Positions 8,525 through 15,280 of a stretch of 15,968 nucleotides of DNA are shown here, one piece after another (the stretch's first letter is position 1; every line of letters begins with the position of its first letter). Where the stretch lies: positions 1 through 15,968 of the forward strand of contig DATKVV010000059.1 in the NCBI GenBank assembly GCA_035529895.1, read 5' to 3'. The DNA is from JAUWKC01 sp035529895 (lineage in GTDB: Bacteria > Planctomycetota > Phycisphaerae > Sedimentisphaerales > Anaerobacaceae). Both the position numbers and the translations under genes were made by a program. The notes under the pieces were generated by a model that saw nothing but the letters and a program-made list of their open reading frames with translations, searched no databases and was not told the origin of the DNA.

Positions 8525-8557
8525 TAAAAAAACAGCCCGATGTCCTTCCCGGGCTGT
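8525..8557 (-). terminator. Rho-independent terminator after the OFA transporter gene
   Basis: On the minus strand an ACAGCCCG/CGGGCTGT stem (8550-8557 with 8532-8539) with a 10-nt loop runs straight into a T-rich tract (8532-8525). It lies 30 bp beyond the transporter stop codon. On the plus strand the same hairpin is followed by CGATCTG, not a U-run, so it should act poorly for the convergent deacetylase gene, for which I find no other terminator. Confidence 0.85.
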
Positions 8558-8586
8558 CGATCTGTTACAAAGAAGCCGCTGGCAAC

Positions 8587-9870
8587 TTAGGCGACTGAAC
8601 CTTTGACTTGGACGGGTTTGAGTGACATCGCAAATCCTGCCGCGACAAAGCATGCCAGCCCGGCCGGTATAAAGGCCCACATCCAGGCCTTTGCGTCGCC
8701 CATCATGCCGCCCAGTATGGGGCCGATTACGCCTCCCACACCGTACGCCATAAAAACCCACGGGTAGTTGACGCCGACGTTCTTATTGCCGAACAAGTCA
8801 GCCGTCGCAGCCGGAAATAGAGCAAAGTTGCCGCCGAAATTGAAACCAATAATAGATGCGCCGATGTAGAGGCCCAGCTCATTTCCCCCGATGAAATAGA
8901 AGGCGACCATCATTATACCCTGGGTCAGACTCATCATCGCAATAGCGTTTCGCCGACCGGTTTTGTCGGACAGCGCACCCCAGAGAATGCGTCCAAGTCC
9001 GTTAAGAAGAGCGTAGAACAGCCCCATAGCCGTTCCCGCAATGACTGTGGCCTTTGCGACCTCAACTCCCAGCGAAGTCAGCGAGTCGATTCCGAACAGG
9101 GCAATCACCCCTATAACCATCAGCCCCGCCAGCGCGCCCACCACAAAAGTTCCGAAAAGCACCCAGAACTGAGCAGTGCACGCCATTTGCCTCACTGTAA
9201 AATCAGCGCCGCCGGAGCCGGCCACTTTGGCCGGGTCAGGCTGCCAGCCCTTCGGTTGCCATCCTTCGGGCGGGTTCACAAGCACCAACGACCCAATCCC
9301 CACGAGAGCGGCAAAAACAATACCGTACAGGATAAATACGTTACTTACAGTCCATCCGGCGCCATACAAGCCCTTCCAGCCCGGCGTCAGGTCAATAGGC
9401 CCGAACTGAAAACCGCTGGTTAACTTTATCCAGATCAGCGCGCCAAATCCAAAACCGGCCACCGCAAACCCTGTTATCATCCCCTTCTTGTCAGGAAACC
9501 ATTTTACACAAGCGGCAATGGGGCACACATAAGCCAGTCCAATTCCTGCGCCTCCCAGCAGACCGACACCCAAAAGGATTCCCCAGAAGCTTGTACCGCA
9601 AATGCCGGCGATGACATAGCCAAGTCCGAGTACAATGCCTCCGACCACTGCGACAAGCCTGGGCCCGGCCTTCTTCTGCCACTTACCCGCTATCAACGCC
9701 ATAACCACAGCGAACGTAAGCAATCCCACGGCAAAAATCACCTGTGTTTGTGTTCTGGTTAAACTGAAAGGCACATCGGTAAGCTTCTTGGTGAACGCCG
9801 ACCATGCGTATATAGCGCCGAGGCACAATTGTACCACGATTGCTCCAATCACTACCAGCCACCGATTCAT
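8587..9870 (-). CDS. OFA-family MFS transporter (oxalate/formate antiporter-like; probable monocarboxylate carrier)
   Basis: A 427-residue inner-membrane carrier with about 12 hydrophobic segments. The N-terminal TM1 block (VQLCLGAIYAWSAF), the loop GIGLAYVCPIAACVKWFPDKKG and the central GRILWGALSDKTGRRNAI are typical of the oxalate:formate antiporter (OFA) branch of the major facilitator superfamily, which moves small mono- and dicarboxylates. I start at ATG 9870 (MNRWLVVIG), with AGGGA six bases upstream. An open frame extends to 9966, but that stretch contains the acsA terminator, so the longer start is unlikely; ATG 9903 is a lesser alternative. The gene lies just downstream of acsA on the same strand, behind that terminator. 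Its location suggests uptake or exchange of acetate or a related acid, and the substrate is not determinable from sequence. Confidence 0.9.
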   Translation of the reverse strand: MNRWLVVIGAIVVQLCLGAIYAWSAFTKKLTDVPFSLTRTQTQVIFAVGLLTFAVVMALIAGKWQKKAGPRLVAVVGGIVLGLGYVIAGICGTSFWGILLGVGLLGGAGIGLAYVCPIAACVKWFPDKKGMITGFAVAGFGFGALIWIKLTSGFQFGPIDLTPGWKGLYGAGWTVSNVFILYGIVFAALVGIGSLVLVNPPEGWQPKGWQPDPAKVAGSGGADFTVRQMACTAQFWVLFGTFVVGALAGLMVIGVIALFGIDSLTSLGVEVAKATVIAGTAMGLFYALLNGLGRILWGALSDKTGRRNAIAMMSLTQGIMMVAFYFIGGNELGLYIGASIIGFNFGGNFALFPAATADLFGNKNVGVNYPWVFMAYGVGGVIGPILGGMMGDAKAWMWAFIPAGLACFVAAGFAMSLKPVQVKGSVA

Positions 9871-9904
9871 AACTTTTCCCTGGGCCACAATCAGTCCTTT
9901 CATT

Positions 9905-9941
9905 AAAAACAGGCCGGAGGTGTCTTCCTGACACATCCGGC
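9905..9941 (-). terminator. Rho-independent terminator after acsA
   Basis: On the minus strand GCCGGA-TGTGTC (9941-9930), a 5-nt loop and GACACC-TCCGGC (9924-9913) form a 12-pair stem with one mismatch, followed by CTGTTTTT (to 9905). It begins about 28 bp after the acsA stop and separates acsA from the transporter gene, implying read-through or a separate, unrecognised start for the latter. Confidence 0.85.
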
Positions 9942-9968
9942 TTCTAATCAATTCAAAGACGGGCAAAC

Positions 9969-11951
9969 TTACCGGCCCCGACCTTTTACAAGTGCCTCAA
10001 CCACACTCGGGTCTGCAAGCGTGGTTATGTCACCCAAATTGCTCGTATCGTTCTCGGCAATCTTCCGCAATATCCGCCGCATAATCTTGCCCGAGCGCGT
10101 CTTCGGAAGCGCCGGCGCAAACTGAATCACCTCCGGCGCCGCAATTGGCCCTATCTCTTTCCGCACGTGCATGACAAGCTCCTTCTTCAACTCATCGCTT
10201 TCCTTGACTCCGTCTACAAGCGTGACAAAGGCATATAGGGCCTGCCCCTTGATTTCGTGCGGCATCGGCGTAACCGCGGCTTCGGCAACCTTCTCGTGAC
10301 TGACAAGGGCGCTCTCAACCTCGGCCGTTCCTATGCGGTGGCCCGAAACATTAACTACGTCGTCGATTCTTCCCATTAACCAGTAGTCGCCGTCCTCATC
10401 GATGCGACATCCGTCCCCTGTAAAATAAACATTCTCGAACATCGTAAAATACGTATCGATTAATCTCTCATGGTCGCCCCACATCGTCCGCATCATCCCC
10501 GGCCACGGCCTGCGTATGCACAGCTTGCCGCCCTCGTTCCGACCGCATTCGCTTCCGTCGTCGCGCAGGACAACCGGGTCGACCCCAAAGAAAGGCCGGC
10601 TCGCGCTGCCCGGCTTTAAGGTGTGCGCTCCCGGCAGCGGCGTTATCAAAATGCCGCCGGTTTCCGTCTGCCACCACGTATCAACAATCGGACACCCGTT
10701 CCGACCAATCTTCTCATAATACCAAATCCAGGCTTCCGGATTTATGGGCTCCCCGACCGTGCCAAGAACTCGCAGCGTATCCAATTTGTACTTTGCCGGC
10801 CATTCCTCGCCCAGACGCATAAGAGCACGAATCGCCGTCGGCGCCGTATAAAAAATGGTAACGCCGAATTTGTCACAAATGTGCCAGAACCTTCCCGCGT
10901 CCGGATAAGTCGGGACCCCTTCGAACATCAGCGACGTCGCGCCGTTTGCCAGAGGTCCGTACACGATGTAGCTGTGACCGGTCACCCAGCCGATGTCCGC
11001 CGTGCACCAGTAAATATCGTCGTCGTGAACGTCGAAAATAACTTTGTGGCTAAAACTGACAAGGGCCATGTACCCGCCGGTAATATGAACAACACCCTTG
11101 GGCTTGCCGGTCGAACCTGACGTATAAAGGATGAACAGCGGATCGTCGGCATTCATACGTTCAGCTTTACAATCCTTCTCTGCGTTCTTCATTTCATCAT
11201 GGTACCAGGTATCCCGCCCCGCCTTAAGATTACACTGCTCACCGTCGGCTCTGACTACAATCACATTTTCAATCGTAGGCGTCTTTTTCAGCGCTTCATC
11301 CGCGATGTTCTTAAGCTGTATATGTTTTCCCGCTCGCAACGAAACATTGCTCGTGATGAGCAGCTTGCAGTCGGAATCGTTAATACGGTCCTTGAGAGAA
11401 TCCGCGCTAAAGCCGCCGAAGACAACCGAATGAATCGCCCCTATACGGGCGCACGCAAGCATGGCTATCGGAAGTTCGGGAATCATCGGCAGGTAAATCG
11501 CAACACGCTCGCCTCTTTTGATACCCTTTGATTTCAAAACATTGGCGAACTTACAGACCTCCCCGTGCAGTTCCTCATAGGTGTACTTCCTGACCGCATC
11601 TTCCGCCTCACCCTGCCACAGCAGCGCTGTCTTTTTTGCAGTTGGCGTCCCGAGGTGACGGTCGAGACAGTTATACGCGACGTTTAGCTCGCCGTCGGCG
11701 AACCACTTATGCTCAATCTTGCGTTTCTTGGTGTCCCAGGTATACTCCAGCCCCTTCGTCGGCTGCTTAAACCACGCCAGACTTTTGGCCTGTTCCAGCC
11801 AGAAACCGTCAGGATCGTTAAGCGATTGTTCCCACATTTGCTGATACTGCTTCGTACTGCTGATATAGGCCTTGGCCTTTATCGCCGGCGGCGGTGGAAA
11901 CGTCCGACTCTCAGTCATAAGAGAATCAATACCTTTCTTCTCATTTCCCAT
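9969..11951 (-). CDS. acsA: Acetyl-CoA synthetase, AMP-forming
   Basis: A 660-residue adenylate-forming enzyme: acetate + ATP + CoA to acetyl-CoA + AMP + PPi. Length and motifs are those of the Acs family. The N-terminal ACS domain contains the NVAYNCLDRHL block, followed by the P-loop YTSGSTGKPKG, then DTWWQTETGG. The hinge region is YFTGDG followed by GRIDDVVNVSGHRIGTAE, and the C-terminal lid is LPKTRSGKIMRR. Lys622 in that last motif equals the lysine (Lys609 in Salmonella Acs) that Pat/AcuA-type enzymes acetylate to switch the enzyme off. The start is supported by AAAGGAG six bases upstream, preceded by a strong promoter and a palindrome. It faces the operon that encodes both a GNAT domain and a deacetylase. 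Confidence 0.97.
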   Translation of the reverse strand: MGNEKKGIDSLMTESRTFPPPPAIKAKAYISSTKQYQQMWEQSLNDPDGFWLEQAKSLAWFKQPTKGLEYTWDTKKRKIEHKWFADGELNVAYNCLDRHLGTPTAKKTALLWQGEAEDAVRKYTYEELHGEVCKFANVLKSKGIKRGERVAIYLPMIPELPIAMLACARIGAIHSVVFGGFSADSLKDRINDSDCKLLITSNVSLRAGKHIQLKNIADEALKKTPTIENVIVVRADGEQCNLKAGRDTWYHDEMKNAEKDCKAERMNADDPLFILYTSGSTGKPKGVVHITGGYMALVSFSHKVIFDVHDDDIYWCTADIGWVTGHSYIVYGPLANGATSLMFEGVPTYPDAGRFWHICDKFGVTIFYTAPTAIRALMRLGEEWPAKYKLDTLRVLGTVGEPINPEAWIWYYEKIGRNGCPIVDTWWQTETGGILITPLPGAHTLKPGSASRPFFGVDPVVLRDDGSECGRNEGGKLCIRRPWPGMMRTMWGDHERLIDTYFTMFENVYFTGDGCRIDEDGDYWLMGRIDDVVNVSGHRIGTAEVESALVSHEKVAEAAVTPMPHEIKGQALYAFVTLVDGVKESDELKKELVMHVRKEIGPIAAPEVIQFAPALPKTRSGKIMRRILRKIAENDTSNLGDITTLADPSVVEALVKGRGR

Positions 11952-11990
11952 AATGTTCTCCTTTACGCGTAACTAAAATCGATTACATCT

Positions 11991-12007
11991 TGAACAGGCC
12001 CTGTTCA
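11991..12007. promoter_or_regulatory. Perfect 17-bp palindrome in the acsA leader (candidate operator)
   Basis: TGAACAGG-C-CCTGTTCA has perfect 8-bp arms around one base. It lies between the acsA -10 box and the ribosome site, about 12-28 nt after the expected transcription start. That position suits a repressor blocking transcription. It could also fold as a short RNA hairpin, but no U-tract follows. It does not match the CRP or FNR consensus, and the GAAC/GTTC spacing is wrong for a Bacillus-type LexA box. Confidence 0.5.
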
Positions 12008-12025
12008 GAAACCCCAAAACCAAGC

Positions 12026-12054
12026 CTTATATTTGAATTCGGCCGGGATGTCAA
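12026..12054 (-). promoter_or_regulatory. Strong sigma70 promoter of acsA
   Basis: On the minus strand a perfect -35 TTGACA (12054-12049), a 17-bp spacer and TATAAG (12031-12026) precede the acsA start by about 75 bp. The -35 lies just after the stop of the porin gene, so acsA has its own promoter even though it is co-directional with the porin. No terminator separates porin and acsA. Confidence 0.8.
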
Positions 12055-12069
12055 GCCAAAATCCTCTAA

Positions 12070-13467
12070 CTAAAATTTGTATATGAACGACGTCTGAGCG
12101 CGTATGCTGTCGCCGTCGTCTTTGCCTTCGTACTCCGTATGCCACTGCGAAAGTTCAAAGCCTATCTGTGTGCTCTTGTTCAGCGAGTAAATGACATTGC
12201 CGAATATGGCACGATTATATTCTCGCCTGTCAGCGGCGGTGCTGCCCGCCAAATCATCGTCGTCTACGTCATCGATACTCGCACCGATATTGAAGTTCCA
12301 TTTGTCCCAGGGCCCCAGACTCGCCGCAACCCAGCCGCCCCTGCTTCCAATTTCCTTGGAGGTGGTTGTGTTAATCCCCTGGCCGATACCGCCCAGATAT
12401 GCGCTGAGGTTCTCGCCTGTAAATAGTTCGCCCTTGATGGCCAGCCACTCGTTGACCGGCTGCGTCAAATCCAGGTTCAGAGACCAGCTATCGAAATGCT
12501 TCGAATCCCCGGAGGACGTTGTGTCAAGCTCTTCTTTGGCCCAGTGGCCGGAAAAGCCCACTGTAGCAGGTTTGTACCCGAACAGGGGCAAAGTCAGACT
12601 TGCCCTGGCCTGCACGCCTGGAAACCCCGCGTCTTCGCCCGAATCAGGGGTAAAATCATTTGAAATGCCAACCGTTCGGGCCAAAGCGCCTTCCAGCTTG
12701 AGGTCGACATCTTTGCTCAGTCCAAGGCTCCTGGTAAGACGTATTTGCGGGCGTCTGTACCCGATATTACCCACCCACCAGCCGACCGTGTAATTGAGCG
12801 TATCCGGGTACAAAGGCGATATGACATCCGAGGTCTGACCGGCCAGAATACTAAACCGCTCTTGGGGCCAAAGGATGTTCATGTAAGCGTGACGCATCAT
12901 AATGCGAGGCTTGTTCTCAGCGCCTCCCTCATAAAAGTCGATTTCAGCACGCCCACTCGTTTCTATCTCTCCGTCCGCCGGCCCCTTGACCTTCACCCCA
13001 AAACGCGTCTGGTTGGCTGTCATATTGAACTGGTCGTCGTTCTTATTGGTGCTTTCCGATTCCACCCACCGGGCGAAGTTGCCCGTGTCGGTACGCGATG
13101 TGTCGTAAGCGGCGTCAAGTTTGATGTACCCGTAAAGCTGAATGTCCAAATCAGACCAGACAGGTTTTTTCTTTTCCGTGTCCTTCTGAACCATCGTCGC
13201 AATTTTCTCCAAATCGGATTCGCTCAGCTTCGGCGCCTCGCCAGCCTTTGCCTCAGCCTTCACCACAGCACCACCTTCCGGCCTAACGTCCGAACCTTTC
13301 ACCTGCTGCATAACTATTTTCTTTAGCTCTTCCAGTTCCCTCTCCAATCTTTCGACTCTTTTTCGCAGCTCCTCATTTTCCCGGGCCAGGTCGCTGCTCG
13401 TATCCGCCCGGCAGACTCCTGCAGCTGTCAACATCGCCGCGAACACCAAAATCCCTACCTGTCTCAT
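12070..13467 (-). CDS. DcaP-like outer-membrane porin with N-terminal coiled coil
   Basis: A 465-residue outer-membrane protein. Residues 1-21 are a Sec signal peptide (hydrophobic core VGILVFAAMLTAAGV, likely cleavage after CRA). Residues about 27-55 are a Leu/Glu/Lys/Arg heptad-like coiled coil (ENEELRKRVERLERELEELK), followed by a charged, Ala-rich linker. The beta-barrel begins near LDIQLYGYIKLDAAYD and ends in the aromatic IYKF, the usual beta-signal. The layout matches DcaP-type trimeric porins, which admit dicarboxylates or other organic acids in Acinetobacter. GGAGG eight bases upstream supports the start. It lies directly upstream of acsA, consistent with entry of an organic acid, but substrate choice is inference. 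No clear -35 was found upstream, only an AT-rich TATTATAAAT near 13508-13517. Confidence 0.85.
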   Translation of the reverse strand: MRQVGILVFAAMLTAAGVCRADTSSDLARENEELRKRVERLERELEELKKIVMQQVKGSDVRPEGGAVVKAEAKAGEAPKLSESDLEKIATMVQKDTEKKKPVWSDLDIQLYGYIKLDAAYDTSRTDTGNFARWVESESTNKNDDQFNMTANQTRFGVKVKGPADGEIETSGRAEIDFYEGGAENKPRIMMRHAYMNILWPQERFSILAGQTSDVISPLYPDTLNYTVGWWVGNIGYRRPQIRLTRSLGLSKDVDLKLEGALARTVGISNDFTPDSGEDAGFPGVQARASLTLPLFGYKPATVGFSGHWAKEELDTTSSGDSKHFDSWSLNLDLTQPVNEWLAIKGELFTGENLSAYLGGIGQGINTTTSKEIGSRGGWVAASLGPWDKWNFNIGASIDDVDDDDLAGSTAADRREYNRAIFGNVIYSLNKSTQIGFELSQWHTEYEGKDDGDSIRAQTSFIYKF

Positions 13468-13842
13468 CTCATAGTCCTCCAGATATTCCCAAAAACTTTT
13501 CCCGAATTTATAATACTCGCACTCTTTGCTTTGGACACGAAAAATGGCACGCCTGCTGCCATTGTTTCAAGGCTCCGAAAACAAGAAGGTAACCGACTCC
13601 CGGCAATCGCCTGAAAAAAAGCCTCGCGCAGACAGCAAACTCCAGATTATACAGTCGTCGCCCTTCTTTTTGCATTATCTTGCTGTTTGGGCTGCAGGCG
13701 GAAGGGACCAAATCCTTTTGTACCCGAACTCGCTTCTGACGGGCAACTGTAGGAGCCTGCATGACCATAGGAACCTGAAGATACTCACTTATCCCGTGTC
13801 CTTTTAGGCAGGCCCGGGAGTAGGTACACAAACGACTCAAAA
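13468..13842. other. 375-bp intergenic stretch between porin and tRNA-Arg
   Basis: No convincing gene is present. It holds the porin leader with its GGAGG site, an AT-rich TATTATAAAT (minus, 13508-13517) that may be the porin -10, and an isolated perfect TATAAT on the minus strand (13651-13646) without a recognisable -35. A plus-strand open frame of 93 codons here (13526-13807) lacks a ribosome site, domain-like composition or recognisable similarity. No clear terminator was found for the tRNA. Confidence 0.5.
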
Positions 13843-13916
13843 CGCGCCTGAAGGGACTCGAACCCCTAACCTTCGGTTCCGTAGACCGACGCTCTGTCCA
13901 ATTGAGCTACAAGCGC
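13843..13916 (-). tRNA. tRNA-Arg(ACG)
   Basis: On the minus strand a 74-nt cloverleaf is visible. The acceptor stem is GCGCTTG/CAGGCGC (one G-U pair). The D-arm runs AGCTCAATTGGACAGAGC. The anticodon stem TCGGT/ACCGA encloses loop CTACGGA with anticodon ACG. The T-arm contains GGTTCGAGTC. CCA is not encoded: the discriminator G is followed by TTTT. Anticodon ACG is normally edited to ICG by TadA to read CGU/CGC/CGA. Confidence 0.96.
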
Positions 13917-13938
13917 GGCTGAATCTGGCGCAATACCC

Positions 13939-13969
13939 GGATATGCCGCCTGAATAGCAGGGCATATCC
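13939..13969. repeat. Inverted repeat (hairpin) in the tRNA-Arg leader
   Basis: GGATATGCC (13939-13947) and GGCATATCC (13961-13969) are perfect 9-bp arms. An inner CTG/CAG extends the stem past a 2-nt bulge, leaving loop AATAG. No U-tract follows on either strand, so it is not a standard terminator. It lies 22 bp upstream of the mature tRNA 5' end and would be within its primary transcript. Confidence 0.7.
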
Positions 13970-13985
13970 AGCCGAATCTTCGCCT

Positions 13986-14014
13986 ATCTTACAACCACAG
14001 CCCACCTATTGCAA
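13986..14014 (-). promoter_or_regulatory. Possible sigma70 promoter of tRNA-Arg
   Basis: On the minus strand TTGCAA (14014-14009), a 17-bp spacer and TAAGAT (13991-13986) lie about 70 bp upstream of the tRNA. Each box matches consensus at four of six positions. The predicted start near 13979 would place the hairpin inside the 5' leader removed by processing. Confidence 0.4.
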
Positions 14015-14261
14015 GAAAATTAAGACAAAGCTGCATACCTTCAGCAGATTCCCGTTAACCTCAGAACTCGCAGATTGTCCGGCCGGCACTCTCACTATCC
14101 TCTAAAGTTGGTTCTTTTTACGGTCCGCGACGCCCATAAAGCGGCCGCCCGCACTTTTGCAAGATTCTTTTATTTTCTCGCCAACACCCTTATACTCTTG
14201 TTCGTCTAATATCATAGTCAGGCACAGAACGGAAGCCTGTGCTCGAGCGTCGGAGATGTGA

Positions 14262-14819
14262 GTGCAGCATAGGTCGGAACGACAGAATCTGAAAGGTATC
14301 CGTAAAGGCCGGCTGGAAGCTTACGAGGCAGTAATATCGCAAAACTACGCGTCGATTTACCGTTTCGTCCTATATTTGACCGGTGATTCGACCCTTGCCG
14401 AGGAGCTGACGCAGGAGACTTTTGCCTCCGCATGGGCCGGCATCGACCGTTTCAAAGGCAAGGCGTCATTTGGAACATGGCTGCACCAGATTGCTTATCG
14501 CAAATTTATTGATTCGAAGCGCAGAATCCATCGCAATAACGCTTTCATGGCAAAGCTGAGACAGGAAACATGCGATACATCGGAAACCTTTGACCCATTC
14601 CACCGACTGACGGCCGATGAACACACGCGACTTCTGTACGAAGCTATATACAAACTGGATTCATCAGAGCGGGCAGCCATTGTGCTGCATTACATTCAGG
14701 GCCTGAGTTTTCGCGAAATGGCAGAAGTATTGGACAAGCCCGCCGGCACCGTCAAATGGTACACCAGTCGGGCGCTGAAACTATTAAAGGCACATTTGAA
14801 TGGCAGGGTAGGACCATGA
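14262..14819 (+). CDS. ECF-type RNA polymerase sigma factor
   Basis: A 185-residue sigma-70 family protein with only regions 2 and 4, as in ECF sigmas. Region 2 (about 20-90) shows AYEAVISQNYASIYRFVLYL, then LAEELTQETFASAWAGI and the DNA-melting segment FGTWLHQIAYRKFIDSKRR. Region 4 (about 120-175) shows LDSSERAAIVLHYIQGLSF and a helix-turn-helix REMAEVLDKPAGTVKWYTSRALK. It starts with GTG at 14262, with GGAG six bases upstream. An in-frame ATG-TGA directly precedes that GTG, so no longer start is possible. Its stop overlaps the next start as ATGA, the classic arrangement for a sigma/anti-sigma pair. Its regulon is unknown. Confidence 0.93.
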   Translation: MQHRSERQNLKGIRKGRLEAYEAVISQNYASIYRFVLYLTGDSTLAEELTQETFASAWAGIDRFKGKASFGTWLHQIAYRKFIDSKRRIHRNNAFMAKLRQETCDTSETFDPFHRLTADEHTRLLYEAIYKLDSSERAAIVLHYIQGLSFREMAEVLDKPAGTVKWYTSRALKLLKAHLNGRVGP

Positions 14820-15208
14820 GCAATGGCCGCAAAAAATGGAAAGACATTACGTTGAAATCGCTGGAGGCGCAGTTGCGTAATCTTCCGGAACCGGACGCCC
14901 CCGAAACTCTGAAGGCGAAGCTCCTTGCCGCCGTTCCGCAGGCAAGAACCGCCGGAATGCCGCAACCTCTGATTCAATGGTTCCCCAGAGCCTGGGATTT
15001 CGGCGTTACCGCAGCCGCGGCGGCCCTCATCCTGGCTTTGCTGACTATGGTTAATTATGGTCTCTCGGTTCCCGCACAGCCGTTGCTGACAGAATTTAAC
15101 GATACTTCGCTTTGCTATGCCGCCTGGGACCGGGGCAATTTCCTCTACGACCAAAACAACACATTTATGCCAGATAACAACTTGACGCGCGGCAGCAGCC
15201 CGCAGTAA
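14816..15208 (+). CDS. Putative membrane-anchored anti-sigma factor
   Basis: A 130-residue protein with a charged cytosolic N-terminal part (about 1-58; includes SLEAQLRNLPEPDAPETLKAK), one strong transmembrane helix (about 62-84), and a short tail of about 45 residues that would be outside the cytoplasm. The ATG at 14816 overlaps the sigma-factor stop (ATGA), implying translational coupling. A longer in-frame reading from 14756 runs into the sigma gene and is rejected. Topology and coupling fit an anti-sigma factor. I see no HxxxCxxC zinc anti-sigma motif and recognise no named domain, so the function is inferred from context. Confidence 0.65.
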   Translation: MSNGRKKWKDITLKSLEAQLRNLPEPDAPETLKAKLLAAVPQARTAGMPQPLIQWFPRAWDFGVTAAAAALILALLTMVNYGLSVPAQPLLTEFNDTSLCYAAWDRGNFLYDQNNTFMPDNNLTRGSSPQ

Positions 15209-15280
15209 TTCAGGATTGATGTGTGTGTTGACCACGTCCTGACGATATACAGTGAAAAGGTCTGTTAAAAGGAGCGCCTG

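Larger units (their letters stand above)
13917..14261. other. 345-bp intergenic region between tRNA-Arg and the ECF sigma gene
   Basis: It contains the tRNA promoter and leader hairpin on the minus strand, described separately. On the plus side, AACC (14057-14060) is separated by 16 bp from GTCC (14077-14080), loosely resembling an ECF-type promoter about 180 bp before the sigma gene. A TATACT at 14192-14197 lacks a good -35. Neither is firm. No protein-coding signal was seen. Confidence 0.4.

Noticed and set aside
8532..8557. Hairpin as bidirectional terminator for the deacetylase operon too
   Set aside because: The plus-strand side is followed by CGATCTGTTAC with no U-tract. Only the minus-strand direction is supported.
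9871..9966. N-terminal extension of the OFA transporter
   Set aside because: It would translate through the acsA terminator hairpin. ATG 9870 has a ribosome site and precedes the first membrane helix.
11991..12007. Palindrome as a LexA box
   Set aside because: GAAC and GTTC are separated by 7 bases, not the 4 of the Bacillus-type box. The CTGT-N8-ACAG form is also absent.
12191..12793. 200-codon plus-strand open frame opposite the porin
   Set aside because: It is a shadow of the porin reading frame, rich in Ser/Pro/Leu/Arg, with no start signal or recognisable domain.
13646..13651. Perfect minus-strand TATAAT as promoter of a small RNA ending at the T-run near 13613-13619
   Set aside because: There is no -35 box at a proper distance, the would-be RNA is under 40 nt, and no stem precedes the T-run.
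13526..13807. 93-codon plus-strand open frame between porin and tRNA
   Set aside because: It has no ribosome site, low-complexity non-family sequence and no coding-like features. It is treated as intergenic.
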